This document shows, piece after piece, positions 33,885-42,103 of a stretch of DNA of 42,103 bases. Every line of letters starts with the position of its first letter. The first letter of the stretch is position 1. The position numbers were made by a program, and so were the translations under genes. The notes under the pieces are model-generated. The model did not search any database. It worked only from the letters and a program-made list of their open reading frames with translations, and was not told the origin of the DNA. The stretch spans positions 1 through 42,103 of the forward strand of contig JAQVGO010000012.1 in NCBI GenBank assembly GCA_028696715.1, read 5' to 3'. Source of the stretch: Bacteroidales bacterium (lineage in GTDB: Bacteria; Bacteroidota; Bacteroidia; Bacteroidales; F082).

Positions 33885-35594
33885 TTAGTCAATTTTAATC
33901 CAGTGATAGGCATAAGGTTTCATCACAATTTCATGCAAGTCAAGAATTTTATCTTGCAGGAGGTCCAGTCCTGTTTGGCCATATTCCTTGAGCATCGCCA
34001 GCTGGGGTTTGGACGATAGATTTTGTAAAACAACAATTTGTTGCTTACCCAGGCGACGTTCATAGGCCAGCAAGGCCTGATTTGCACCCGATTCGCCGGT
34101 TTGGATAGCGATAAAATCGATGCTTCCACGTCCGAAAACACCACTTTGACTTCTGAGTTCCAACATCTTCTGTATGCGATGAAAAACCCTATACTGAAAG
34201 GTGGAAGGATCGTTCAGCTGTGCCTCGCGCAGTGGCCAGTTTATCTTGCCACGCACCAAAAAACGGGTATCGTCTTTGCCGGCAAGTTTAATCATTTCGT
34301 TGTAGTAATGCTGGTCGTTCTCTTTACCAAACTCATCGCCATAATAAATCACAGGCGTGCCCGGAAGGGTGAGCATCATTGAATAAGCCAGCCCTATCTT
34401 TCGTTCATCAAACTGAAAAAGATTGGCCAAACGAGCCGAGATGCCTTCGCCCTGGCGAAAATCCCATTCGGGTTGCAGGCAATAATTATCGTGGATGTAT
34501 TTTCTGTCTTCTTCGGAAACATACACCAGCTCCAGACTCAATTCATCATGGCAGCGCAGAAAGGTGAACCATTGCGCATTGTCAGGAATCACGGGGGTCA
34601 CTTCTGTATCCAGTATCTGAGTGACGGGAGCAGCCTGCTGACTGGCTATGGCTTTGAAAAACATTGGCATGAGCGGGAAATGATAGGCAGCATGACATTC
34701 GTCGCCATCTCCCATATACTCCACTACTTTGTTGGGTTTCTGACACGCCTCGGCCAGTAGCAGTGTGCCAGGCCTTACATGATCGAGCACGGCCCTGAAA
34801 ATCTTGAGTATCAAATGTGTTTGCGGCAGGTTTTCGCAATCCGTACCCTCTTCTTTCCAGACATAAGGGATGGCATCTGCCCTGAAACCATCAACGCCTA
34901 ACTGCTGCCAATATAAGAAGTTACGCAACATATCAATCAAAACTTTGGGATTGCGGTAATTGAGATCGGGCTGAAAATTGAAAAAGCGATGGAAGAAATA
35001 CCAGTCGCCCAATTTTTCCCAGTTGCTGGTTTCCATTCCTTTAAAGATGATGCGGGCATCCTTGTAGCGTGAAGTATCTTTCGACCAGATGAAATACTCC
35101 CGATAAGGGTTTTCTTCGGAAGAAATAGCCTGCTGAAACCAGGGATGAGTTTCGGAAATATGGTTGAGGGCAACATCAAAAATCACCCTTAAGCCTCGGG
35201 CATGTGCCTCCTGAAGAAACCTTTCAAAAACTTCTTCCTGTTCTTCCCTGGTATGATTTTCGGGCAAGCCGAGCAATTCATGACGGATTTTGTCGTAATG
35301 CCGGATATCAAACCCCCCATCCCGCATAGGAGAATCTAAAATGGGAAGCAGCCACAAAGTATTTACACCCAACGAACGGATATAATCAAGCTTTTCTATT
35401 AAGCCATTAAAGTCTTTGTTAAAAAGATCCACATAAAGGGAATAAACAACAGCATCCTTATACCAATCCGGATTTGATTCTTTTGTGGCCCTGCCATAAA
35501 CATCCAACTCCTTTAAAAACCCATCCAAAAGCTTTTCATCTGCTTTGGGATAGATTTTATTCCAAAGTGTTTTTATTACTCCTTTTTTATTCAT
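33885..35594 (-). CDS. GH13 trehalose-synthase-like enzyme (maltose alpha-glucosyltransferase family)
   Basis: This 569-residue cytoplasmic GH13 protein has no signal peptide. Many stretches match trehalose synthase (TreS): GLIEKLDYIRSLGVNTLWLL (64-83), DSPMRDGGFDI (87-97), VALNHISETHPWF (141-153), DARIIF...ETSNW (179-192), YFFHRFFNFQPDLNYRNP (199-216) and EGTDCENLPQTH (249-260). The catalytic residues are present: Asp240 nucleophile (GFRADAIPY), Glu282 acid/base (LLAEACQKP) and Asp350 (CHDEL). The later RTPMQW segment of classical TreS is replaced by DTRFLVRGKINW, so the specificity may differ (isomerase, hydrolase or transglucosylase). It heads the leftward operon, 21 bp upstream of the phosphorylase fusion, and has TAATTTTG as a -7 element. 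Confidence 0.85.
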   Translation of the reverse strand: MNKKGVIKTLWNKIYPKADEKLLDGFLKELDVYGRATKESNPDWYKDAVVYSLYVDLFNKDFNGLIEKLDYIRSLGVNTLWLLPILDSPMRDGGFDIRHYDKIRHELLGLPENHTREEQEEVFERFLQEAHARGLRVIFDVALNHISETHPWFQQAISSEENPYREYFIWSKDTSRYKDARIIFKGMETSNWEKLGDWYFFHRFFNFQPDLNYRNPKVLIDMLRNFLYWQQLGVDGFRADAIPYVWKEEGTDCENLPQTHLILKIFRAVLDHVRPGTLLLAEACQKPNKVVEYMGDGDECHAAYHFPLMPMFFKAIASQQAAPVTQILDTEVTPVIPDNAQWFTFLRCHDELSLELVYVSEEDRKYIHDNYCLQPEWDFRQGEGISARLANLFQFDERKIGLAYSMMLTLPGTPVIYYGDEFGKENDQHYYNEMIKLAGKDDTRFLVRGKINWPLREAQLNDPSTFQYRVFHRIQKMLELRSQSGVFGRGSIDFIAIQTGESGANQALLAYERRLGKQQIVVLQNLSSKPQLAMLKEYGQTGLDLLQDKILDLHEIVMKPYAYHWIKID

Positions 35595-35932
35595 TTACAG
35601 ATAATTAGGTGAAATATTTACGCATAGCAAAATTAGGACAATTCAGTCAGCTCTCCTTTGATTTTCAATCAGAATGACAGCTTATCTGTCTGCAAACGGT
35701 TTCGGATAAAAAAACGTATTCGTTTTTAGTGACCGGTTTTAAATAATTCGGCATTTGACTTCATGTAAAACTACTAAAGGCCTGACTTTTACCGGCAGTG
35801 AGCCTGATTTCAGCTCAGCTTACTTCAGTTTTTAATTAACTTACAAAAGACCATCTTTTTCATTTTAAGTTTAACTTTACACACAAATCGTCTGCTTTTC
35901 TATTGCCTGAACAATTAACACGAAATAATTAC
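35595..35932. promoter_or_regulatory. Divergent promoter region of the alpha-glucan locus
   Basis: This 338-bp gap separates the leftward cytoplasmic operon from the rightward exported glucanases. It holds no plausible ORF. For the left operon a -7 box TAATTTTG is on the minus strand (35635-35628), 33 bp from the start codon. For the right genes only a weak TAACTTTA occurs, near 35873. A perfect inverted repeat is at 35710-35727, and a short near-palindrome, AAACGGTTT, is about 15 bp before it. Confidence 0.6.
35710..35727. promoter_or_regulatory. Inverted repeat, operator candidate
   Basis: AAAAACG and CGTTTTT are perfect 7-bp arms around TATT, in the middle of the divergent promoter region. 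The AT tracts around central CG steps resemble sites of LacI-type or similar sugar regulators, but no regulator gene is in the window. It could alternatively be a transcript hairpin. Confidence 0.4.
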
Positions 35933-37810
35933 ATGAAAAAAATCGGATCAATTTTATCAGCACTTGCCTTGCTTGTGTTTCTTTTATTGGGTTCATCTGC
36001 CTTTGCACAAAAAAAGACCGAACAAATCAATATCGAACCGCCTTTTTGGTGGATCGGGATGCAAAACACTGAACTGCAACTGATGGTTCGCGGAAAAAAC
36101 ATAGGCGAAACCCGTGTGCAGCTCAAGGCAGAAGGTGTGAAACTGGAACGTGTTTCGGCGGTCGAAAATCCGAACTATCTTTTTTTGGATTTATCTGTCA
36201 GCGAATCAGCAAAAGCAGGCTTTTTTGAAATTAGCTTTCTGAAATCGGGAAAAGTGATTCATACCGTCAATTATGAGCTCAAAGTCAGAAAGCAGGGCTC
36301 GGCCTTGCGACAGGGATTCACCAGTGCTGATGCTATCTACCTGCTGATGCCAGATCGTTTTGCAAACGGAGACCCGGCTAATGACAACATTCCAGGGATG
36401 CTCGAGAACGCCGATCGTAAAAATCCGGATGGTCGTCATGGCGGCGATTTGGAAGGCATTATCCAACACCTGGACTATTTCAATGAGTTGGGAGTTACAG
36501 CCCTGTGGTTCAATCCGGTGCTCGAAAACAATATGCCGGCAAACAGTTATCATGGTTATGCCATCACTGATTTTTATCAGGTGGATCCCCGCCTGGGCGG
36601 AAATGAAAAATATCTTGAGCTGGTTGAAAAAGCGCATAAAAAAGACCTGAAAATCATCATGGATATGGTTTTCAATCATTATGGAACAGCTCATAAATGG
36701 ACTAACGACCTGCCAATGAGCGACTGGGTAAATCAATGGCCTGAGTTTACGCGCTCCAACTATCGGGGCGGTACACTCACCGATCCGTATGCTGCTGCAG
36801 CCGATCAGGACAAAATGCTTCGCGGATGGTTTGATGTGACCATGGCCGACCTGAATCAACGCAATCCTTTTGTTGCTAACTATTTGATACAAAACAGCAT
36901 CTGGTGGATCGAATATGGCGATTTAAATGGCATCCGAATGGACACCTATCCCTATTCCTTCAAGGAATTTATGCAGGAATGGATGCAACGAATCCGAACT
37001 GAATATCCCGATTTTTCGGTTGTTGGCGAGGTATGGCTTAATAGCGGCCCTATGGTTGCCTACTGGCACGACCAAAAACATAATTTTGACGGATTTAACT
37101 CCCACCTGAATTATGTGATGGATTTCCCTTTGAAATCTGCCATTAGTCGTGCCTTTAATGAGGCTAACGGCTGGAGCTCAGGTGTTAATGCACTATACGA
37201 ATCACTCAGTATGGACTTTGTTTATGGCGACCCAAATACCATCATGAATTTCCTCGATAATCACGATATGGATCGCATTGCCACCACTTTGGGCGAAGAT
37301 ATTAAAAAACAGAAAATGGCCGCCACTTTCCTGCTTACCGTACGTGGAGTTCCACAGCTCTATTATGGCAACGAGCTTGGCACCCCCGGGGTGGAACATA
37401 AAGGGCACGGGCAAATGCGCAATGATTTTTCCGGAGGCTGGCCGGACGACAGCAAAAATGCCTTTACGTCAGAAGGACGCAGCCCGGATGAAAACGAGTT
37501 GTGGAACCACTTCAGGACCTTGCTTCACTACAGAAAAAACACAACTGCATTGCAGAATGGCAAAATGACTCACTATATTCCCGAAGACGGTGTGTATGTG
37601 TACTTTCGCTCTGATGAAAAGCAAACTATCATGATTGTTTTGAATAACAATAACCAGGAAAAAACAATAAAAACAGCCCGTTTTGCAGAGAATCTGAAAG
37701 GATTTGACAATGGCACTGACTTGCTGCATCGCACCTGGTTCGAGCAATTGGACGAGATCAGTATTCCGGCTATGGATAGCCGTGTGATTGAACTAAAACA
37801 AAACAAATAA
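35933..37810 (+). CDS. Exported GH13 neopullulanase/cyclomaltodextrinase (SusA-like)
   Basis: The protein is 625 residues from the ATG at 35933; an upstream in-frame TTG (35903) would spoil the signal peptide. Residues 1-25 are a Sec signal with cleavage after SSAFA. A beta-sandwich cyclomaltodextrinase N-domain follows (about 30-120, IEPPFWWIGMQN). The GH13 barrel (about 130-530) has MDMVFNHYG, the nucleophile Asp337 in GIRMDTYPY, acid/base Glu366 in VVGEVW, and Asp445 in LDNHDMDR; a C-terminal sandwich completes it. Like SusA of Bacteroides it should cut maltodextrins and pullulan in the periplasm. It is the first of three rightward exported glucanases, 3 bp from the GH31 gene. Confidence 0.92.
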   Translation: MKKIGSILSALALLVFLLLGSSAFAQKKTEQINIEPPFWWIGMQNTELQLMVRGKNIGETRVQLKAEGVKLERVSAVENPNYLFLDLSVSESAKAGFFEISFLKSGKVIHTVNYELKVRKQGSALRQGFTSADAIYLLMPDRFANGDPANDNIPGMLENADRKNPDGRHGGDLEGIIQHLDYFNELGVTALWFNPVLENNMPANSYHGYAITDFYQVDPRLGGNEKYLELVEKAHKKDLKIIMDMVFNHYGTAHKWTNDLPMSDWVNQWPEFTRSNYRGGTLTDPYAAAADQDKMLRGWFDVTMADLNQRNPFVANYLIQNSIWWIEYGDLNGIRMDTYPYSFKEFMQEWMQRIRTEYPDFSVVGEVWLNSGPMVAYWHDQKHNFDGFNSHLNYVMDFPLKSAISRAFNEANGWSSGVNALYESLSMDFVYGDPNTIMNFLDNHDMDRIATTLGEDIKKQKMAATFLLTVRGVPQLYYGNELGTPGVEHKGHGQMRNDFSGGWPDDSKNAFTSEGRSPDENELWNHFRTLLHYRKNTTALQNGKMTHYIPEDGVYVYFRSDEKQTIMIVLNNNNQEKTIKTARFAENLKGFDNGTDLLHRTWFEQLDEISIPAMDSRVIELKQNK

Positions 37811-37813
37811 AAT

Positions 37814-40657
37814 ATGACTATGCGAACAAAAATGCTACTGTTCATCACAGTAATATTTCTGGCAATGATGCCCGGGCTAAGTTATGCCCAAATGGTAAGG
37901 ACTTTTCCGGAACAACCTGACATCACGGATACATTGCTCATCATTTTTGATGCCAATCAAGGCAATCAGGCACTGAAAAATCATGAAGGAGCTGTATATT
38001 TCCATGCCGGATTGATCACCGATCGCAGCCTTGACGGCAGCGACTGGAAATTTGTTGTTGGCGAATGGGGCAAGCCTGACGAAAAGACAAAAATGATTCC
38101 GATGGGAGCCGGCCTCTATCGGGTTGGTATTCCTATCCGTAGTTTTTTTGGGGTGGATGAAACAGTGGCAGCAAAACAGCTTGCCCTGGTATTTCGTAAT
38201 GCAGATGGAAGTCTGGTTGGCAAAACAGAAAACGAATCGGATTGGTTTATCAACTTCGCTGGCTATCAACCGGAAATAGCACAATTGATCAACAAACAAA
38301 GTCAAAAAGGAAGGTATCTCGGGCAACATATGGAAGGCAATATCCTTTTTGTTACTACCGATCGCGGTGATTATGTGTTCAGGCCTTTTGCCGACAGCAT
38401 ACTCGAAGTAAGCTTTCACAAAGGTGGCTTCGAGCGTTTCGACACCTCACATGCCGTAATCATGGAGCCGGCAGAGGTGGAGGTTATGTTAACCGAAACG
38501 CCTAATGCTTTGATGTTCGATCTGCCCGGAATGCAGGTTTTTATCCAGAAAAAAAACATCGATATTGGTTATCTGAGCAACGGAAAAACTTTACTAGCTG
38601 AAGAAAAAGGTTTTTTTGACAGCAGCAATGCCCTGGGGTTCAGGTTCAAGGCACAGCTGGGCGAACGATTTTATGGCAGTGGCGGAAGAGCACATGGCAT
38701 GGATTTGCGTGGCCAAAAACTCGGACTATACAACCGCCCTCAATATGGTTATGAGCTTGGTGCTACCGACCTGAACTATATGATTCCATTGGTGGTTTCA
38801 AATAATAATTACCTACTGCTATTCGATAACCCACAAAAAGGACAGCTCGATATGGACAGCCAGCGGGATGGGGTGATTGAATATTCTGCTATTGGCGGGC
38901 CACAGCGGTTTTATCTGATTCATTCACCTTCGTATGCCGGACTGATGAGACAATATAGCGAGCTCACAGGAAAACAGGAAATCCCGCCCCGCTGGGTCTT
39001 CGGTAACCTGCAATCGCGCATGGCTTATCGCACCCAGGCAGAAACAGATTCTATCGTCGAGCTTATGCTGGATCAGGATTTCCCGATTGATGCAATCATA
39101 CTTGACTTTTACTGGTTTGGCGACAGCATCAAAGGACATCTGGGGCGGCTCGATTGGTACAAACCATCCTGGCCTGAGCCCCAAAAAATGATTGCCGACT
39201 TTGCCAAAAAAGGAATTAAAACAATCACCATCTCCGAGCCTTATATTATTGATTCGATGGCTAATTTTCAAATCGCCAAAGAACTTGACATTCTGGCAAA
39301 AGACACCCTCGGTGAGGTATATATTGACGAGCAGTTTTATTTTGGCAAGGGCGCACTGATTGATATTTTTAAACCCGAAGCCGCCGACTGGCTTTGGAGC
39401 AAATACAAAACCCAGTTCGAACAGGGCATAGCAGGTTTGTGGGGCGATTTGGGCGAACCCGAATCACATCCATCTGACCTGAAACATGTGGTGGGCATGG
39501 CCGATGAGGTGCATAATATCTATGGTCATTATTGGGCAAAATCGATCTATGACCGTTTTAGAAGAGACTATCCTGAGAAACGGCTGTTTTTTCTGGCACG
39601 CAGCGGCTATGCCGGCAGTCAGCGTTTCAGCATGTTTCCCTGGACAGGCGATGTAAGCCGCAGCTGGGGTGGTTTGCAAGCTCAACTGCCCGCAATGCTA
39701 AATATGAGCCTGTCAGGCGTGCCTTATATGCACAGCGATGCAGGCGGTTTTGCTCTGGGCCGGAAAGACGATGAGCTCTACACCAGGTGGTTACAATTTG
39801 CTGTTTTCACACCGGTGCTGCGTCCGCATGGTTCTGGTATTCCTTCCGAGCCCGTTTATTTTAATGATACTACCCAAAAAATCGTGCGTGATTTCATGAA
39901 ACTCCGATACAGCCTGATGCCTTATATTTATACCGCAGCCTGGAAAAACGCAACCGAAGGTTTACCTATTACCAAACCGCTTTTCTTTTATCATCCCGAC
40001 GACCAGAGATTTCAGGATCATTACAGCAGCTATTATTTTGGCCGCGATTTGCTGATAGCTCCCGTATTATCGCCCGGCATCAACCGTATGCAGCTTGAGC
40101 TTCCATCAGGTTTGTGGTATCATTTCTGGTCGGGCGAGCAACTGCATGGTGGTAAGAGCATTGGTGTAAAAATCGCCCTGGAAAGCATTCCTGTTTTCGC
40201 CCGGGCCGGAAGCATAATCCCCATGACAACAAGTGTGAATACAACCGAGCACTATACAAGCAGAAAGCTCAAGCTGAAAGTGTTTTTGCATGACCTCTCC
40301 GGAAAACTACAGGGAGAAGTTTTTGAGGATGATGGAAGCACGTATGGAACCTACGAATCAGGCGCTTATGAATTACTAAAATTTGACGGATTCCAAAATG
40401 ATGCAGCTGAGATCACCCTGGATTTTAGCCGCAGCGGAAATGGTTTCGCCGGAATGCCTGAGGTACGCATTGTTGAGTTGGAATTGTTCGGGAAAGCCCG
40501 TCCGGTGAAAAGAGTGAGCATCAACGAACTGGAGCTGCAAAAGCTGGATGCTGAAGCGGTGCAAAAGGGCGATCTGGGTTACTGGACCGACAGCGAAGGC
40601 CGCAGCCACATTCGCATGATGTGGGCCGGGGAAAATATTAAACTAATTGCCTATTAA
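37814..40657 (+). CDS. Exported GH31 alpha-glucosidase with N-terminal binding-type domain
   Basis: The protein is 947 residues, with a second possible ATG 6 bp later. The signal peptide ends around GLSYA-Q (25-26). Residues about 27-150 form an extra beta-rich domain (FPEQPDITDTLLIIFDANQG, FVFRNADGS-like end) seen at the front of other Bacteroidetes alpha-glucan enzymes, perhaps for starch binding. The GH31 galactose-mutarotase-like domain, barrel and distal sandwiches follow. The nucleophile Asp545 is in GLWGDLGEPE and the acid/base Asp613 in WTGDVSRSW. It should release glucose from the non-reducing end of maltodextrins. It is 3 bp after the SusA-like gene and 30 bp before the alpha-amylase gene. 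Confidence 0.93.
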   Translation: MTMRTKMLLFITVIFLAMMPGLSYAQMVRTFPEQPDITDTLLIIFDANQGNQALKNHEGAVYFHAGLITDRSLDGSDWKFVVGEWGKPDEKTKMIPMGAGLYRVGIPIRSFFGVDETVAAKQLALVFRNADGSLVGKTENESDWFINFAGYQPEIAQLINKQSQKGRYLGQHMEGNILFVTTDRGDYVFRPFADSILEVSFHKGGFERFDTSHAVIMEPAEVEVMLTETPNALMFDLPGMQVFIQKKNIDIGYLSNGKTLLAEEKGFFDSSNALGFRFKAQLGERFYGSGGRAHGMDLRGQKLGLYNRPQYGYELGATDLNYMIPLVVSNNNYLLLFDNPQKGQLDMDSQRDGVIEYSAIGGPQRFYLIHSPSYAGLMRQYSELTGKQEIPPRWVFGNLQSRMAYRTQAETDSIVELMLDQDFPIDAIILDFYWFGDSIKGHLGRLDWYKPSWPEPQKMIADFAKKGIKTITISEPYIIDSMANFQIAKELDILAKDTLGEVYIDEQFYFGKGALIDIFKPEAADWLWSKYKTQFEQGIAGLWGDLGEPESHPSDLKHVVGMADEVHNIYGHYWAKSIYDRFRRDYPEKRLFFLARSGYAGSQRFSMFPWTGDVSRSWGGLQAQLPAMLNMSLSGVPYMHSDAGGFALGRKDDELYTRWLQFAVFTPVLRPHGSGIPSEPVYFNDTTQKIVRDFMKLRYSLMPYIYTAAWKNATEGLPITKPLFFYHPDDQRFQDHYSSYYFGRDLLIAPVLSPGINRMQLELPSGLWYHFWSGEQLHGGKSIGVKIALESIPVFARAGSIIPMTTSVNTTEHYTSRKLKLKVFLHDLSGKLQGEVFEDDGSTYGTYESGAYELLKFDGFQNDAAEITLDFSRSGNGFAGMPEVRIVELELFGKARPVKRVSINELELQKLDAEAVQKGDLGYWTDSEGRSHIRMMWAGENIKLIAY

Positions 40658-40687
40658 ATTGTTATATAAAAATTAAAACGAAAAACT

Positions 40688-42082
40688 ATGTCAAAGCTTT
40701 TAAATTTGTTGCCATTGCTACTGTTGCCGTTGATGGTATTTCTTGCATCCTGCAAAAACCAAACCTCTAAAGTAGTAAATACCGAAGCGGTTAAACTGAC
40801 CAAAAACCCTGATTGGGCCAAAGATGCCGTGATCTATGAGGTGAACACCAGACAGTTTACCGAAGAAGGAACTTTTAATGCCTTTGCCCAACACCTGCCA
40901 CGCCTGAAAGAGCTGGGTGTTGATATCCTGTGGTTTATGCCCATACATCCCATTGGTGAGGAAAACAGAAAAGGAACCCTGGGCAGTTATTATTCCATAA
41001 AAGATTACACCGCAGTGAATCCTGAGTTTGGTACGCTGGAAGATTTTAAAGCCTTAGTCGCGCAGGCTCATGAAATGGGTTTTAAGGTGATTTTGGATTG
41101 GGTGGCCAACCATACAGCCTTTGATCATGAATGGGCCACAACCCATCCTGAATGGTATAACAGAGATGAAAATGGTGATATCGTCTCGCCTTTCGACTGG
41201 ACTGATGTTGCCGATTTGGATTACGATAACAATCCGGAACTTTGGGATGCCATGATCGCTGAAATGAAATTCTGGCTCCTCGAGGCTGATATCGACGGTT
41301 TTCGCTGTGATGTAGCCGGCATGGTACCTCTTGAGTTTTGGGAACGCACCCGAAAAGAGCTGGATGAGGTAAAACCGGTTTTTATGCTTGCCGAAGATGA
41401 AGGAGTGGTAGCGCTTACCAATTATGCTTTTGGTGCCAATTACGGCTGGGAGGTACATCATATTTTCAACAAAATGGCCAAAGGCGAAAACAGCATTGCC
41501 GATCTGTGGGCTTACCTCAAGAAAACCGACAGCATTTTTGAACCGGATGTGTTCAGGATGACCTTTACCTCAAACCACGATGAGAATTCATGGAATGGCA
41601 CTGTGTTCGAAAGAATGGGTGATGCAGCTCCTGCTTTTGCCGTTTTATCCTATACCATTCCTGGCTTCCCATTGATTTACAACGGACAGGAAGCCGGACT
41701 AAACAAAAGACTGGAGTTTTTTGAAAAAGATCAGATCGATTGGAACAATCCGGAAGGAGCTGCTTTGAATCAACTTTACACCAAACTCAATCAGATCAAA
41801 AAAGACAATCCGGCTCTTTGGAATGCCGGTCATGGAGGTAAAATGACTAAAATTAACACCAATATTCCGGATAAAGTGATGGCTTTTAACCGTGAACTGG
41901 AAAATAACCGGGTGGCTGTGTATATCAATATGACTGCTGAATCGCAAAATGTGGTAGTGACCAACAAGAGTGATTACGGCACTTACATGGATCTGCTCTC
42001 AGATAATGAATTACAAATCGGCAGTACCACTACGCTGGAAATCCCGGCCTGGGGCTACTATGTTTTGAAAGCAATACAATAA
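40688..42082 (+). CDS. GH13 alpha-amylase family lipoprotein
   Basis: The 464-residue lipoprotein has the lipobox LASC (Cys22). The catalytic barrel starts near 43 (WAKDAVIYEVNTRQF) and has the four GH13 regions: DWVANHT (137-143), GFRCDVAG (204-211, nucleophile Asp208), LAEDEG (acid/base Glu236) and SNHDEN (295-300, Asp298). There is no starch-binding domain, so it is shorter than SusG. Residues after Cys22 (KNQTS) lack the acidic surface-export signal, which suggests an inner or periplasmic face (inference). It is the third gene of the rightward glucan unit; SusC/SusD-type genes may lie beyond the window edge. Only 21 bp follow its stop. Confidence 0.92.
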   Translation: MSKLLNLLPLLLLPLMVFLASCKNQTSKVVNTEAVKLTKNPDWAKDAVIYEVNTRQFTEEGTFNAFAQHLPRLKELGVDILWFMPIHPIGEENRKGTLGSYYSIKDYTAVNPEFGTLEDFKALVAQAHEMGFKVILDWVANHTAFDHEWATTHPEWYNRDENGDIVSPFDWTDVADLDYDNNPELWDAMIAEMKFWLLEADIDGFRCDVAGMVPLEFWERTRKELDEVKPVFMLAEDEGVVALTNYAFGANYGWEVHHIFNKMAKGENSIADLWAYLKKTDSIFEPDVFRMTFTSNHDENSWNGTVFERMGDAAPAFAVLSYTIPGFPLIYNGQEAGLNKRLEFFEKDQIDWNNPEGAALNQLYTKLNQIKKDNPALWNAGHGGKMTKINTNIPDKVMAFNRELENNRVAVYINMTAESQNVVVTNKSDYGTYMDLLSDNELQIGSTTTLEIPAWGYYVLKAIQ

Positions 42083-42103
42083 AATACAAGAAAGACCTTA
42101 CAA

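Noticed and set aside
35903..35932. Earlier TTG start for the SusA-like amylase
   Set aside because: It would put ten polar residues before a normal Sec signal peptide that starts at the ATG at 35933.

Overview
The window reads as a chromosomal segment of a Bacteroidota (Bacteroidetes) bacterium, probably a member of Bacteroidales or a close relative. The evidence is the secreted and lipoprotein glycosidases (GH20, GH92, GH31, GH13), the scarcity of Shine-Dalgarno sites, and several promoters of the TTTG-N18-20-TAnnTTTG type known from this phylum. I see no rRNA, tRNA, CRISPR array, insertion sequence or prophage.

Layout. Positions 1-7602 hold a set that looks aimed at N-glycans: the start of a sugar MFS transporter (cut by the left edge), a Tat-exported glycosylasparaginase, a GH20 beta-hexosaminidase lipoprotein and a GH92 alpha-mannosidase lipoprotein. 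Inserted on the other strand is a small cassette of an SPFH membrane protein, a 54-residue ribbon-helix-helix protein and a zinc-ribbon protein. Positions 7699-16569 are mainly housekeeping: an EamA-type transporter, YigZ, DnaA, a tyrosine phosphatase / PLP enzyme / methyltransferase operon, a SlyD-type prolyl isomerase, an ABC exporter pair and a polyisoprenyl-phosphate sugar transferase. Positions 16671-23702 (minus strand) hold a VWA membrane protein, FabG and two histidine kinases with unusual domain orders. Positions 23925-28039 hold a GT9 glycosyltransferase, a TsaC-type protein and MutS2.

Positions 28180-42082 form an alpha-glucan locus around a 338-bp divergent promoter region. Rightward run a neopullulanase-like GH13, a GH31 alpha-glucosidase and an alpha-amylase lipoprotein, all exported. 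Leftward runs a five-gene cytoplasmic operon: a trehalose-synthase-like GH13, a beta-phosphoglucomutase/GH65 phosphorylase fusion, two tandem uridine-kinase-like paralogues and an L-serine dehydratase. The simple reading is that exported enzymes cut alpha-glucans to small sugars. The cytoplasmic operon would then interconvert and phosphorolyse disaccharides, giving glucose-6-phosphate from one half and free glucose from the other. The role of the two kinases and of the serine dehydratase is the main open question.

The best candidates for undescribed biology are that five-gene operon with its kinase pair, and the SPFH/ribbon-helix-helix cassette, whose promoter carries a perfect palindrome exactly where transcription should start. 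All functional calls are from reading protein motifs by eye; no database search was run.
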